Below are positions 1-11,315 of a stretch of DNA of 64,000 bases, piece by piece (position 1 is the first letter of the stretch; each line of letters starts with the position of its first letter). The stretch comes from Lentinula raphanica. Taxonomy: Eukaryota; Basidiomycota; Agaricomycetes; Agaricales; Omphalotaceae. The position numbers and the translations under genes are program-made. The notes under the pieces are model-generated. The model searched no databases. It was not told where the DNA came from and saw only the letters and a list, made by a program, of their open reading frames with translations. The DNA lies in contig JANVFP010000026.1 in assembly GCA_027919835.1 (NCBI GenBank), positions 434,001-498,000 on the forward strand. Reading direction: 5' to 3'.

Positions 1-143
1 CAGCGCCTCTCTATCCAAATTACGCGATATACGATACACCTTTGGAGAGGTTATATGGTGACAATGTTGCGAAAATGCAGAGTGTAAAGGCCAGAGTTGA
101 TCCGAATAACATCATGGGTCTTACTGGAGGTTTCAAGATATAA
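1..143 (+). CDS. C-terminus of a berberine-bridge-type FAD-linked oxidoreductase (partial)
   Basis: Only the last 46 codons are in the window; the open frame enters from the left edge and stops at TAA 141-143. The translation has the closing signature of FAD_binding_4/BBE oxidases: a YPNYAIYDTPLERLYGDN block, then VDPNNIMGLTGGFKI at the terminus. In this family the segment closes the substrate domain around the flavin; the enzymes oxidise alcohols, sugars or alkaloid-type substrates and are often secreted. The covalent flavin site and any signal peptide lie outside the window, so the substrate cannot be inferred. The identification rests on the C-terminal motif only. Confidence 0.6.
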   Translation, partial: APLYPNYAIYDTPLERLYGDNVAKMQSVKARVDPNNIMGLTGGFKI

Positions 144-1371
144 TCGTTCTACTCATTGCGAAGTTCACTCTAATCTACAATAAATCAACTTGGTTCATTT
201 TTATCGCGGCAGTGATCTTCTGATGATTGTAGACACAAGCTTTGATGTTCAAACGTTGCACCGCTAAGTGAACGGCCACAGTGATATCTAATAGGTTGTT
301 GAAACAGCATCAGGACGTGAAGATCAATGCATCAAGTCTTCGAAGATTATGCGATTTCAATGCTGCTTCGTGTTATCGCCACCAGCTCATAATCATGATG
401 ACCTATAGGTGTTTGATAGCTGTTCAAGATGATGAAGGACATCCCCTTCCAGGATGATCCATGAGGCTCATGATGGCCTAAAGGTGTAGGTTATCACTTG
501 ATAGCTGCTCAAAATATGGGACATCCACTTCTAGAATAAATAGCAATACGATAGGCTCACATTCAGTCCCCGCCTTAGAGCTACCCGTTTCATGGGCGAT
601 CGAGGGCTCAATTCACCTCGAGTTCGGGGCTTCACCAGAATTCTCAGGCAGCTCTGGATTTTCCTTCTACGCACTGTGAATTTCCACGAATGGCATGCTG
701 TAACTCATCGATCTCTGCTCACGGACAAACCATCTGATACACAGCCAATACGGATGGCCTTTCTTCAATCTACCTGTCAAAGCTATTTGCAGCTCAAGCG
801 CTCGAAGCCTCGAGTCGAAGCACAGTTTTTGAGTTAATCGCTGGTGGAGTTCAGTTGTATACGAGTGTTTCTTATACAGCTGAACAGCTTCGCTGCAGAC
901 CAGGACTATCCATGGTCCATAGGTCTTATCTTGAGTTTGTTTTTGGTTCAAGTACTGTTCAGTATTTGGGTACTATTAACGGAAAGAAGCATCGGGACAT
1001 TGACTTGGGCGCTTAAATTTTATACATCGCTTATATCTACCACCGATGTCCTCGATGTCTACAGGTATATTATCCACACCCCTCTTCGTTCAACACCATC
1101 TCTTTTCTTTCTTCACCATACTGTACTTTACATCCGGCTAACTCAAGCCTGCAACGCGTTAAATCTATCATATATCTTACTGAATTATTCACGGACAGCC
1201 ACTTGACAGCCACTTCGCGCTCGCCGCATATCATATTCAAATCTGATACAAGAAGTGTATGTTCTTTGTTTATTCAACATATCGTTCACAGTGCCACAGC
1301 TCATTGCTACAGGGTCAGGGTCCTTTATAAAGCTTTTGAGCTTCTCTGCACGACTTCATCCCTCTGTCAAC
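144..1371. other. Intergenic region with a degenerate direct repeat
   Basis: No gene is supported here. Several open stretches of 80-120 codons exist on both strands (for example 844-1206 +), but none shows a recognisable domain or a convincing exon set. Positions of about 395-460 and 470-545 are degenerate copies of one roughly 75-bp sequence, sharing the blocks TTGATAGCTG and GGACATCC. The last 100 bases are probably the promoter and 5' leader of the metacaspase gene. Confidence 0.5.
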
Positions 1372-3571
1372 ATGCCTCGACGGAACCCCCATATCCAACT
1401 GCCTCCAAATCCTTCAGAACACGTCGTTTCTCCATCTTCTAAGAAGAAGGCGCTTTTGATTGGAATAAACAACACGCTGATGGACCAGGCTGATGAAGGC
1501 AGTAGATCCAATTTGAGTATGCCGCATACGGATGTCGAGTCAATGAGGAAGCTATTAATCGGTACGTTGTAAAGGACAGCTCACGATATACCTTCCGTTT
1601 GATGATCTTCTCTTTTGTACCAGACCACTATAACTATAAACCCAGCGATATTGTCACACTCGTTGACAAAGACGCTCCAAGGCAACCTCAACCAACCAGG
1701 GACAACATCGTGCGTTCTGCTCAGTGCTATATTCCCGCCCCCAATCATCTATTAACGTGACTTGTTCAGCGTAAGGAAATGAGAAGGCTGGTTGCCGATG
1801 CACGTCGCGGGGATCACTTCTTCTTTCATTGTCAGTCTCATCCCCTTGCCGCCTGACATTCATTTCGAGGATCTCAATGTTCTTGCACATCAGATTCCGG
1901 ACATGTCGTACAGACAGAAAATGAAGATCGCACTGAAGAGGACGGGAAAGACGAATGTGAGTCTTACTATTGCCGTAGATCGTGCTATTGAGGAAGTCGG
2001 CTGATGATATCGCAGGCCTGGTTCCAAGCGATTCGGACGGCGTACACAACCTCGTCAAGGATGATGTATGTTGACTTTAGTCGCTTGTCATGGACTGCGT
2101 GTAATGTCTTTTTTCAGGAACTGCGAAGTGTCCTCGTAGATCGACTTCCACGAGGCTCCCAGCTTGTAGTAAGTTGACTTCGAATATTCCTAGTTATCAT
2201 TCTTACCACAATGATCAGGCCGTTCTCGACTCTTGCCACTCCGGCTCCCTCCTTGACCTTGAACATTATCGTTGTAATCGGGTATGGGTTCCTTGGATCT
2301 CAAAGGGCAGAAGGAAGAGCGACCCAATCAGGAACAATGGTACATCTCTTTTCCTTACAATGTTCACCTAACCCGGGCTCATCTAGTCCATACTTCTAGT
2401 CATACGACACAATGCTATGATTGTTTACCAACACAAAAGGATCAGTGACGACCGCGTCAAGGAGCGTAAAACCACTGTGCCTAATCATCCTGGCAGCCCA
2501 CTTGCACCTGCACGTCGAGGCTCTTCTCATGAAATACCTACCGCCCCTGTCAGTCCTGTAGCGTCACCTACCGTTTCTCCGACTGCTACTTCGACGCACA
2601 AGAAATTGGCTCGGGCTTTAACCAAGCTAGAGAACAATACCGCGAAAGGGATCAATGCCGTTCGCAGAAGTTCTACATGGAAAAGCAGTAGCCCCGCTGG
2701 ACAGTCAGCGAAGAAGATACAACGGTTGCGAACAATTAAATCCCAGTTCGTTCCTTGGTTCATCGACAGGGAGAATCCCGAGGTCGCTGCCCTTACTTCC
2801 GAAGCTAATGACCATCAAGAATTTCGCATGTGCGAGTCTCCTGTTCAGGAATTTTGTAGTGGATGGTGCCGTCATGATGTCCATGAAACCTCGCCGACTT
2901 CACCGACGTCGCCGAATCCATTAGGGATGGGACCACCCCAGATTGTGAGGCATTCAACAGAACTTCTATTGCGTGAACATTCATCTCAACCTCGGATAGA
3001 TTTCTTTGGCCTCTTGCAAAGATAGCCAAAAAGCCTGGGAAGATGACGAAGGACATTCTATGACTCAAAAGCTGGTGGAAATACTGAGTATGTGCAAAAT
3101 CACTTACGACCATCCTACTCGGACTATGAGATTGATACTATTTCGTCGCAGAGCAGGATCCTCATCCTACGATGACAGATTTGATGATCACAATTAGGTT
3201 GGTTTTTCCCCATGATAGCCTCGATTCCTGTTTTGATACTGACACTCGTCGCTAGCCATAGATTACACGAAGCTGCTATCAAAGCGCACACCATAACGAA
3301 GGATTACAAAAAGCAGATAGTGCATTACAGAAAGAAGCATCCAGACAAAAGCGTCCCTCCACAGGAGGGTGATACGGAGGGTCTGAACTTGAATGATTTT
3401 CAAGATCCTCAGGTGGGTGCTAATATGTATTGGAACCGCACCTCAGACTAATAATGTGTATATTTATCAGTTATCTAGTCAGAACCCATTGGTACGTTAG
3501 CTTTTCCGTTCAAGATTTTGAGATCCTGATTTCCTCTTGTCTAGGATATGAGACGACGCTGGGAGATGTGA
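1372..3571 (+). CDS. Metacaspase (type I-like, peptidase C14)
   Basis: Caspase-fold cysteine peptidase that cleaves after Arg/Lys; fungal members act in stress-induced death, protein-aggregate clearance and cell-cycle control in the cytosol. Exons joined across GT-AG introns give KKKALLIGINN (first strand), then GDHFFFHYSGH with the catalytic His, then AVLDSCHSGSLLDL with the catalytic Cys. The HYSGH motif appears only after removing the intron whose acceptor is near 1892. A later exon has ESPVQEFCSGWCRH, typical of basidiomycete metacaspases, and the C-terminal p10 part ends in DMRRRWEM at 3571. A Ser/Pro/Thr-rich linker of about 100 residues (2460-2760) separates p20 from p10. There is no Q/N-rich prodomain; the start is the first Met before the basic KKKALLIGINN segment. 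Several intron borders between 2300 and 3480 are approximate. Confidence 0.88.
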
Positions 3572-4190
3572 TCATACTTTACGACTGCTCCATGCCTGTG
3601 CTCTAACTTATTACACTTTCTTGACCTTTGTCACCGTGCATCGAACCTTTCTTCGTCATGCTTTATCGTCCTGTCCCAAACTTTGAAACTTCGTTCCTTG
3701 AGCTGGACTTCCACCTTCCACTTTCGTTTTCGCTTTTGGGTTGTCCTTTGCTTGCTTTTATGTTCATTCCATGTATGTACAGAACCTGTTGAGTAATTAG
3801 TGAATACATAGTACTAAGTAGTAAAACATAGTACTAAGTAGTAAAACATAGTATATGCGTAATCTTGTAGTCGTCGAAATGGTTCATATCGTTTTCGATG
3901 AGCGTTGATGCGACCACAAATCAGGTGCTCCTTGTTTACCGTGAGTAGATCGAGTTACTCTTCTTCCTTATCATCATGTAGCATGCGGATATCTGGCCTA
4001 GTACACACACGCTAAAGCCGTAAAGGACCTTCTTGGGATCGCACGAATGCAGCAGTCGTTGTAATCATTGTGAGCAGCTGATCTGCTACAAATTCCACTG
4101 GTTCTCTTCGCTGTACGGAGTCTCGGACTATATAATGAGCGTAACTTAGTGCAGAGCCCCGGGTGACTTGCTCTGAATCTAGAGTTATTC
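3572..4190. other. Intergenic region with a 20-bp tandem duplication
   Basis: No gene is recognised. At about 3806-3853 a 20-bp unit (ACATAGTACTAAGTAGTAAA) is repeated twice in tandem with a third partial copy, the signature of a small slippage or minisatellite event. The 3' part precedes the S41 peptidase start at 4191 and should hold its promoter; ACTATATAATGAGC near 4128 is a plausible TATA element. Confidence 0.5.
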
Positions 4191-7139
4191 ATGGCGACGA
4201 CCATCACGCTTCTGTTTTTCACTCTCCTGCTTTCAGCTTTCGCTTCGACGGCTGACGTCCTCGATCCCTGTGCGACAATTGGAGGTCAGAAATGGGTCTC
4301 TCCAAAGGACCTGAGGGCCTGCTTCACCTCGTTCGCTGTCGATCCTGTGATCAAACAAAATGTACGAGGTGAATTCAACGTTGATTATCAGGAGTACTTA
4401 TTGACGCCTTCATTTTCTGTCTGCCCACGTTTAGATAGTCGAAGTCATCAACAAGACTCTTGCGTTTCACACCTCTGTAAACTACGAAATTTCAGCACCG
4501 GAACCGTTCACACCGTTTGTCCATGAGGATTTATTGAAAGATCTATCTCGAATCAGCGCTCAATCTTACCCTTCCGACTACGACCTTCATATTGACTTCT
4601 CGCGAACACTGAAAAGACTCAACGATGGTCATTGCGTTTGGATAAACTCTTGCTATGTATGTTCCTTGCTACTCATATCGTATCATATGCATAATGACTC
4701 TGTGTTAATTCTAGGATTGTAAGTGGTTATAAGAGTCTGAATGGGTTCCCTTGGATTAACCACAGACTTGTATCGTCGACAGCTTTATTCCTAAACTTCT
4801 TACCAATACCACTCGCTCTCCTGACCGACTCCAACGGTATACAGAGTGTTCACATTGCTCCTGCAGCATTTGCGGTGGCCTCTGCAGAGTTTTCTGACGA
4901 GATCGATGTTTGGCAGGAAGCCTTGCCTCCGACCATCCAACTGGAAACAGCGAGTAGATATCTCTGTACTTCATTCGACGAAACTGATAACACCTACGTT
5001 CACAGCTGGATGGTGCTCGAGTTCTCTCTATCGACGGCCAAGATCCTTTCGTGGCCGTCGATGCAAATGCGCTGATCACGGGCAACTTCCAGCCTTTGGG
5101 TACTCGTCAGAATTCGTATGTCGCGGTCTATTCACTAGCTGTATCTTTGACATGATCTTTTGCTCTCCAGCTTTTTTTCGAGTTACCAGTTTGGTGCTAG
5201 CGGATGGACATATATCATGGGCGACTTTGCCCAGCAATCATTGCCGCTCAATGATTCTGTCACATTAGTCGTACAACGAGTTAACGAGAGTACCACAGTT
5301 ACTATTGAGGTGCGTAACATTCTATTTTCTTGTGATGCCTGATACACTGTTACCATCTAGTTACCTTACCGCGCAAGGATCAATCCTACTACTGTCAGTT
5401 TCAATGACTCGGCATCGTATCGTGCTAACAACTGTCTCCCCATTGTGGGAACGAATGGAGTCGACCTCAACGAGACCGCTAGTTCTGCTGCACCAATCAG
5501 TGAAACCGTGCTCAAATTTCAACAACAGCCACCGATCTCGAAGACTTTCCCCAAGGAACGCATCAATGTGATGCTCGACACTATCCCACTCTCTGACATA
5601 GCCCTTCCTCCAAGTTTAGTTCCGACTATTCCTGTGATAGGTGGCGGATTCGGGTCTGGGCAATTCTACATGCTTCCAGATAATATAACTGGCGTATTTG
5701 CCCTTGGCTCATTCGGGGGAGATACTATCGATGCAATGATGAGTGGGATGTTGCAGGGCTTGGTCAACCTCAAGAGTTTAGGTGCATCACAACTGATCGT
5801 TGATGTTGTAAGTGATATTCAATGATATTCGCCACTTTTCATAACCATTTTACAGTCAAATAATGGAGGGGGTTTCATTTGTGCAGCTGAAGTAAGTGTT
5901 GAGTCATCGCATATTTCGATTGCTCATGCTCGATTACTGTATAGTTCCTTCATCGCATCGTATGTGAAATATATCTACTTCACACAATGAAATTACTTAT
6001 ATTCACCGTCGAAGATCGTTGGTCCAAAGAATACAACCGTTCCTCAGGCTGGGTTAGATACAAAGGCCCGCGATGGACCTCTAGCCCGATTGATTGTACA
6101 GCAAATTATTGAGAATAAGTTGGATCCTGACCAAGATCTTTTGTATAATCCTCTTAACTGGAGAAATGCAACCAATGTTCCTTTCACAGCAGTTGATGAC
6201 TGGTTGCTACCTCCAGTGAATCTTACCATAAATGGACATGCAGATGCATTTTCACAGCGGTATGTGCTTACAATACAAGCAATTTCAGAAGGCATGATCA
6301 ATCTTTGTATAGCCTTGGTCAAGAATGTCAGCCAAATGGATTTACTTCAACCCCTCCAGACAATGCTCTTTTTGCTGCAGAAAATGTAGTTATTGTTTCA
6401 AATGGCCGGTATGTATGAGCTTTTGGGTACTTATATCTTTGTGCTAATGGGCTAAATTTTAGGTGTGCAAGTTCCTGCTCATTGTTCAGTGTAGTCAAAT
6501 TCCTGGATCTTCTTGTGTTGGAACTCAGCAGATTGATGGTTTTTCAATAGATTACTATGGCAAAGGAGGAAGGAGTAAAGACTGTTGTTCTTGGAGGAAA
6601 GATTGATGTTCAGCAGGCTTACTGTGGAACTGTTGGAGGAGAGTCATCAGTATTCTCTGAGATGGACACTGAAGTCAAAGTGAGTATTTTCAACTATTAT
6701 CCTAAGTGAACTGTGACCGTCCTAGTGATGTTGATATCTGCATGTAATAGACTGCCAGATTGAAGAACAATACCTTGGCTCCACCTGATTTGTGAGTCTC
6801 AAAACATATATTTTGATATTTACCTGATTAAGTATAATTGACTTGGTTTCTCAGAATGGTGAATGGTGTGCAAGGGATCACTTGGAGGTTAGGTTTTGGC
6901 ATAGATGACCCCACCCAACCTGAAGGTATTGTTGAATCTATCTTTGTATATTTTTGCACTGAACATTATGAAGAATGGCAACCCCATCCAGCAACTCTGA
7001 ATCTCCTACTTACTCCAGATCTGTATGTGTCCTAAAACTATCCTGAAACCCTATTTCACTAAAACTCATTCTAAGTGTGAATAATCCTGTGGCAATCTGG
7101 ACCAATATTACCCAACAATTGCTCTCTGCCAAAAACTAA
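4191..7139 (+). CDS. Secreted peptidase S41 family protein
   Basis: Serine peptidase of the tail-specific/CPAF-like S41 clan in its fungal extracellular form (relatives include UstP of the ustiloxin cluster). The N-terminus MATTITLLFFTLLLSAFAST is a clear signal peptide. Spliced exons give an N-terminal domain with SYPSDYDLHIDFSRTLKRLN and NDGHCVW, a PDZ-like middle with VLSIDGQDPFVAVD, then the catalytic core: LIVDVSNNGGGFIC, VVIVSNGRCASSCSLFSITM with the nucleophile Ser region, and GVKTVVLGGK. The last exon ends QQLLSAKN at 7139. The protein is about 680 residues with at least ten introns and many N-glycosylation sequons. Base composition shifts inside the gene: exons after about 6090 are clearly more AT-rich than those before. 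The gene is convergent with the GH15 gene, with about 130 bp between stops. Confidence 0.82.
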
Positions 7140-7267
7140 ACTTTTACTGAAACAATTCTGAGGTGAATATATGGGATATAAATAAAGTGCAGTATACAAC
7201 AATCACTGTTATAGCTACAGTTGTTTCATTCACTTTATGATATGCCTTGTCATTGGTCTCCAACTGT

Positions 7268-10200
7268 TTAAGTATAACCCAAAGTTCTGGAGAGATTATA
7301 AGCTGCAGATATCAATGTTACATGACTTGTATTATTATTATATCAGCCTTTGAAATATTTCAAGTAACAGTAGGCACTCACGTAAAGCCCTGCACAGCAT
7401 TTCCAAGCCTAGAAAATTCAGTTGAAAATATTAGATTTCAGACAGGAAATTTCAACAATTGAACTTACCCTTCTCCTGCATCAGATATCTCTTCAGTGCA
7501 CAGACCAACATGGTTCAAATACAAAAGAAAGTCCTATTGAATGTTGAGTTTATTCCAAATAAAATTCCCAAAAAACCAAATCTTACTTCAAACATTGAGA
7601 CAGCTTTCTGTAGCATTGCACGATCATATTTGCCTGCCCTTGTAAGAGCTTCTATGCACCTGGGATAATAGGAAGTATTAAATCAACTATTTGTATCACA
7701 TTGAGATTCACCACTTACCACAAAGTGCACAGCCCAAATGTGCCTTCCTCACCACCAACACCATCATCTGCCTTGCGGACATCATAACGGAATACAAGAT
7801 TCTACAACATTAATTGAGAAAAGTAGTTTTATAAGAATCAAAATTTCACACTCACATTCGATGTAAGTCCACCTCTTTCTGGAGTTTTCAAAATTTGTTT
7901 TAGTGTATTAGTGAATCTTGGATCAGACTGCAAAAGATTTCAGTGTTCACAAATCATCATGATCAAAAGCATGCATAAAGCCATGCAAATTTTGACTTAC
8001 TGCTTGCATGAAGAAGACTAAAGGCATAATAAGCACTGCAGAGTCTAAAATGTCTACATCTTCATAGCTTTGTCCAAAGTGCTGGAGGTCTTTGTTCCAG
8101 GCTCGGGACATTATTTCTTCATATATCTCATCACGGGTAGTGAGCCATTCTGTGCGCTTGGGGCATGGGAGGGAACGTTTATCCGCAATGCGGAGGCCTG
8201 GAACAGCGGTGTCAGCTTACCCGAAGGGAGAAAACAATATACAAGTGAATTTATACATACCTCGGTCAATGGCAACCCTTACAAGGAATAGGTAAGTGAA
8301 CTATTCAAACTACATTTTGCTCACCAAAGCATAACCTGTACAATGTTTTGTTTTTTACTCAACATCTTCCAGCGAATCAAAAAAGTCATCAATACCTTTG
8401 AATACTATGAACATAAACAGTGTTACATTCTAAGTTGTGAAGAAGATTCATGCACATACCGTGAACTGCCTTTTTTTATTTCGAACTTCCCAGATAGACA
8501 GATCAGGTTGTCTCCAATTGGCTACGACATCTGCACATAATATTTGCAGCAAATTAATACAGGAGAAAAGTCATACTCACAATCAACCCTAAGTGAAAAA
8601 TCAGATCAGTAATAAGATCTCGAGAACATGATCCATACAATTCCCGTACAAGCACCCTATTGCAAACTGTGTAGGTAAAAAATCAAAGAATTCTCAGTTG
8701 TGTACCTACCAATCATCATAGGCCTAAACGTGCCCTTTAGCACAACCTGCAAGATACTTGAGTGATGTCATGACATACCAATGGTCGGCCAAACTGTGAC
8801 TAGCTTTTAATGATAACAAGCTACTATTGTACAATGCATACCTTCTGCCCGAGATATATACAATCCATTCTGTATCCCAAACAAGCTATTTAGTCTAGCG
8901 AAAAGAGAGATCAGATGTAAATCCAAGAAACCAAAACATAATGAACATACATACCAGAAGTGAAAATCTTTACAAAGTATACTCACAGCTCGCCATAGAT
9001 ATCCTGTAAGCTGGGGGTCAGATTTGATTTAGGAGAGGATCGAAAGAACAGAATACCAGTTGCAAGTGATCAGCAGCTCCGTTTCCGATTCTGAAGAGGT
9101 CCACATAAGTTACCATTTTAGCAAAGATACTCAAGTGAAGGACATACCGGACTGGTTTGGATCCTTTATGCCCGTCGAGATGCGTTAATTCTATTTCCTC
9201 TAAGTCTTTTTCACCTAGACACCAACCCGCTTGAACCAAAACAACATGGTGTGGGTTCGAAACGCAAGACTTACCATGAATGGTATACATGATCTGGATA
9301 CTTCCATCGGGGTTCTTGTTTCGCAGACGTTCGAAGATGAACTCCATATATGCTGCCAACAAATCAACAGATAGCAACTAGTTAATCAAAGCAGAGCTTA
9401 CCGTTGGCCTCGTGTGTGAATCCCAGTCGAACAAGAGCATACAGTGTGAATGACGAATCACGGATCCATGATGCTCGGTAGTCCCTTGAGAGAGGATATC
9501 GTCAATGCATTTTCTACGTCAAAGTAAGCTCACCAATTCCTAGTTCCCCCAATATATTCCGGAAGACTGAATGTTGGGCTTGCGACTACCGCACCGGTGG
9601 GCTCGTAGATCAGTAACTTCAATGCTAAAGCACTACGGTGTACGGCTTCCTTCCACGAGCCGGAATAATGACTGTTGCGAATCCAGTCATTCCAGTACTT
9701 GTTGGTTGACTTGAAGATCGATGAATAACATAGCGGCACATAGAACGAATTGAAAGAGGCGTACAAATAATAGTCCATGGACCAGATCCTAGTTATAACA
9801 TATGCAAGTTCACAATTGCTGTGAACGATGTGTCTGTATGAGCTTACCTTTGTTAAATATGGATCGTTGTCGGGACGCGACTTCGTGATATCAATTTCAG
9901 CGGACACAGGATCAGCATCTGATACTAGGTCCTGCGTAGGCGGGCTGCGCAATACAAAGGTAACAACTTGGCCCTCGTGAAGAATCATCTCTGCCGAGAC
10001 CGCAGGGCCTTTGTGGCCCTTGGCTGAAAGGTCAAGGAGGTTCAAGCTAACCTCTGGTGGTCGAACGTTATCCTATCAGATCCCTTAAGTCACTGACAAG
10101 GAAGTAAGAACGTCGAAGACAAACCAAGAGGCTATCTGTGACATAACGAAGGTCAAGAGTGAGTGCGTCCGACTCGAAAACGGCTTTCTGATGCTGTGTT

Positions 10201-11028
10201 TTGGACGGGAAACTATCATCTCCAAGTAAAGTAGTCGTGTGGGTCGAACGAGCATAGTTGAATGCAGGTGCACACTGCATGAGGATAGGCATAGTCCCTC
10301 TGACGACCTGGAAAACTTATACGTGGGACGACGGAGATCACACATAACCAAAGACAAACCTCAACGCGTCGAATGAGCCAGTGAAGCAAAGGTTTGTTAC
10401 TGGTGACGGTCCCTCGGGCTTGACGTGGAAGAAAATCTAGTCAAATGCGTCAAGGATCAGAACTCGTCGAAACTGCCACGAACGGAGAGGATATACTTGC
10501 CGGTAACACTGACTACGCCCTTCTCGTTCAAGAATTTGGTTTGAAGAATCTGTGGAACGTTTAGAAACAACGCGAATCGGGATGCGTGTTGGGTACGGAC
10601 ATTCGAACTCGGGAGATAGTTCTGCTTCGTGGAAAACGCGATGGTCGGTGTGATTGAAAAGTGGCCACCTTTGTCCTTGATAATTGCACGTTCTATATCA
10701 AGCAAACCGATGATGGAGGATAGTAGCATGTATGTACCTTGTCAAGAATTCTTGCGAACACAGAAGGCGAATCAAAGTTAGGAACACAATAGCTTTCAAC
10801 TGTATCGATAGCCTGAATCAGCGTGCTTGCTGGAGTGAATACCGCGACTCAGAACTCACTCGATCCATCGATGCTGACCAACGCTGCAGTGTGCAGGTTT
10901 CCGATCCTGTTATTCGGATCCATTTCAGCTCGAGCTCAACAGATACGTTCAGAAAGGTCAACTTGCAGTCCATGGTCAGCGATTGCAATGTAGTCTCTGT
11001 CGGCAGATTTGGGAGTTTGCATATCCAT
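7268..11028 (-). CDS. Glycoside hydrolase family 15 (glucoamylase/trehalase-like) protein
   Basis: Six-hairpin GH15 enzyme of the TREH_N plus GH15 type, which hydrolyses terminal alpha-glucosidic bonds. No signal peptide is visible, so it is probably intracellular. Spliced exons give [34 protein letters not shown] and DKGGHFSI (N-terminal barrel), then [65 protein letters not shown] (catalytic Glu region), [30 protein letters not shown] motifs and a C-terminus [14 protein letters not shown]. The frame is intact throughout with more than 20 exons, several of 8-18 nt. The first intron (near 10964) is best explained as GC-AG (donor GCAAGT), which restores GLIGN. The start at 11028 (MDMQT) could also be Met3 at 11022. 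The 3' half is unusually AT-rich. Confidence 0.88.
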
Positions 11029-11315
11029 GGATGATGGTCGAGGTTCAAGTGAGAGTGCGATTGTCTCGGCTAAGAAGGCTTGTAACCGGCGATTACTACG
11101 CCATCACCAGTGTTAACGGTAAGTGGCTGACACAGGCTGACACCCTCCCCGTTGCTGCCCGGGTTCCAACCTGTTCTGACTATCAGGAGGATTCTCTCAA
11201 TATCTCATGGATTATGTTTCCTGACGGCTTCAACACAATCTACGTACTGGAATAATTACTGAGGCTATCTATCAATATGGCTGTATGCAATACATACGGT
11301 AAGAGCACTAGTATA

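Noticed and set aside
844..1206. 120-codon plus-strand open frame left of the metacaspase
   Set aside because: Composition is hydrophobic but irregular, with no family resemblance and no supporting splice structure.
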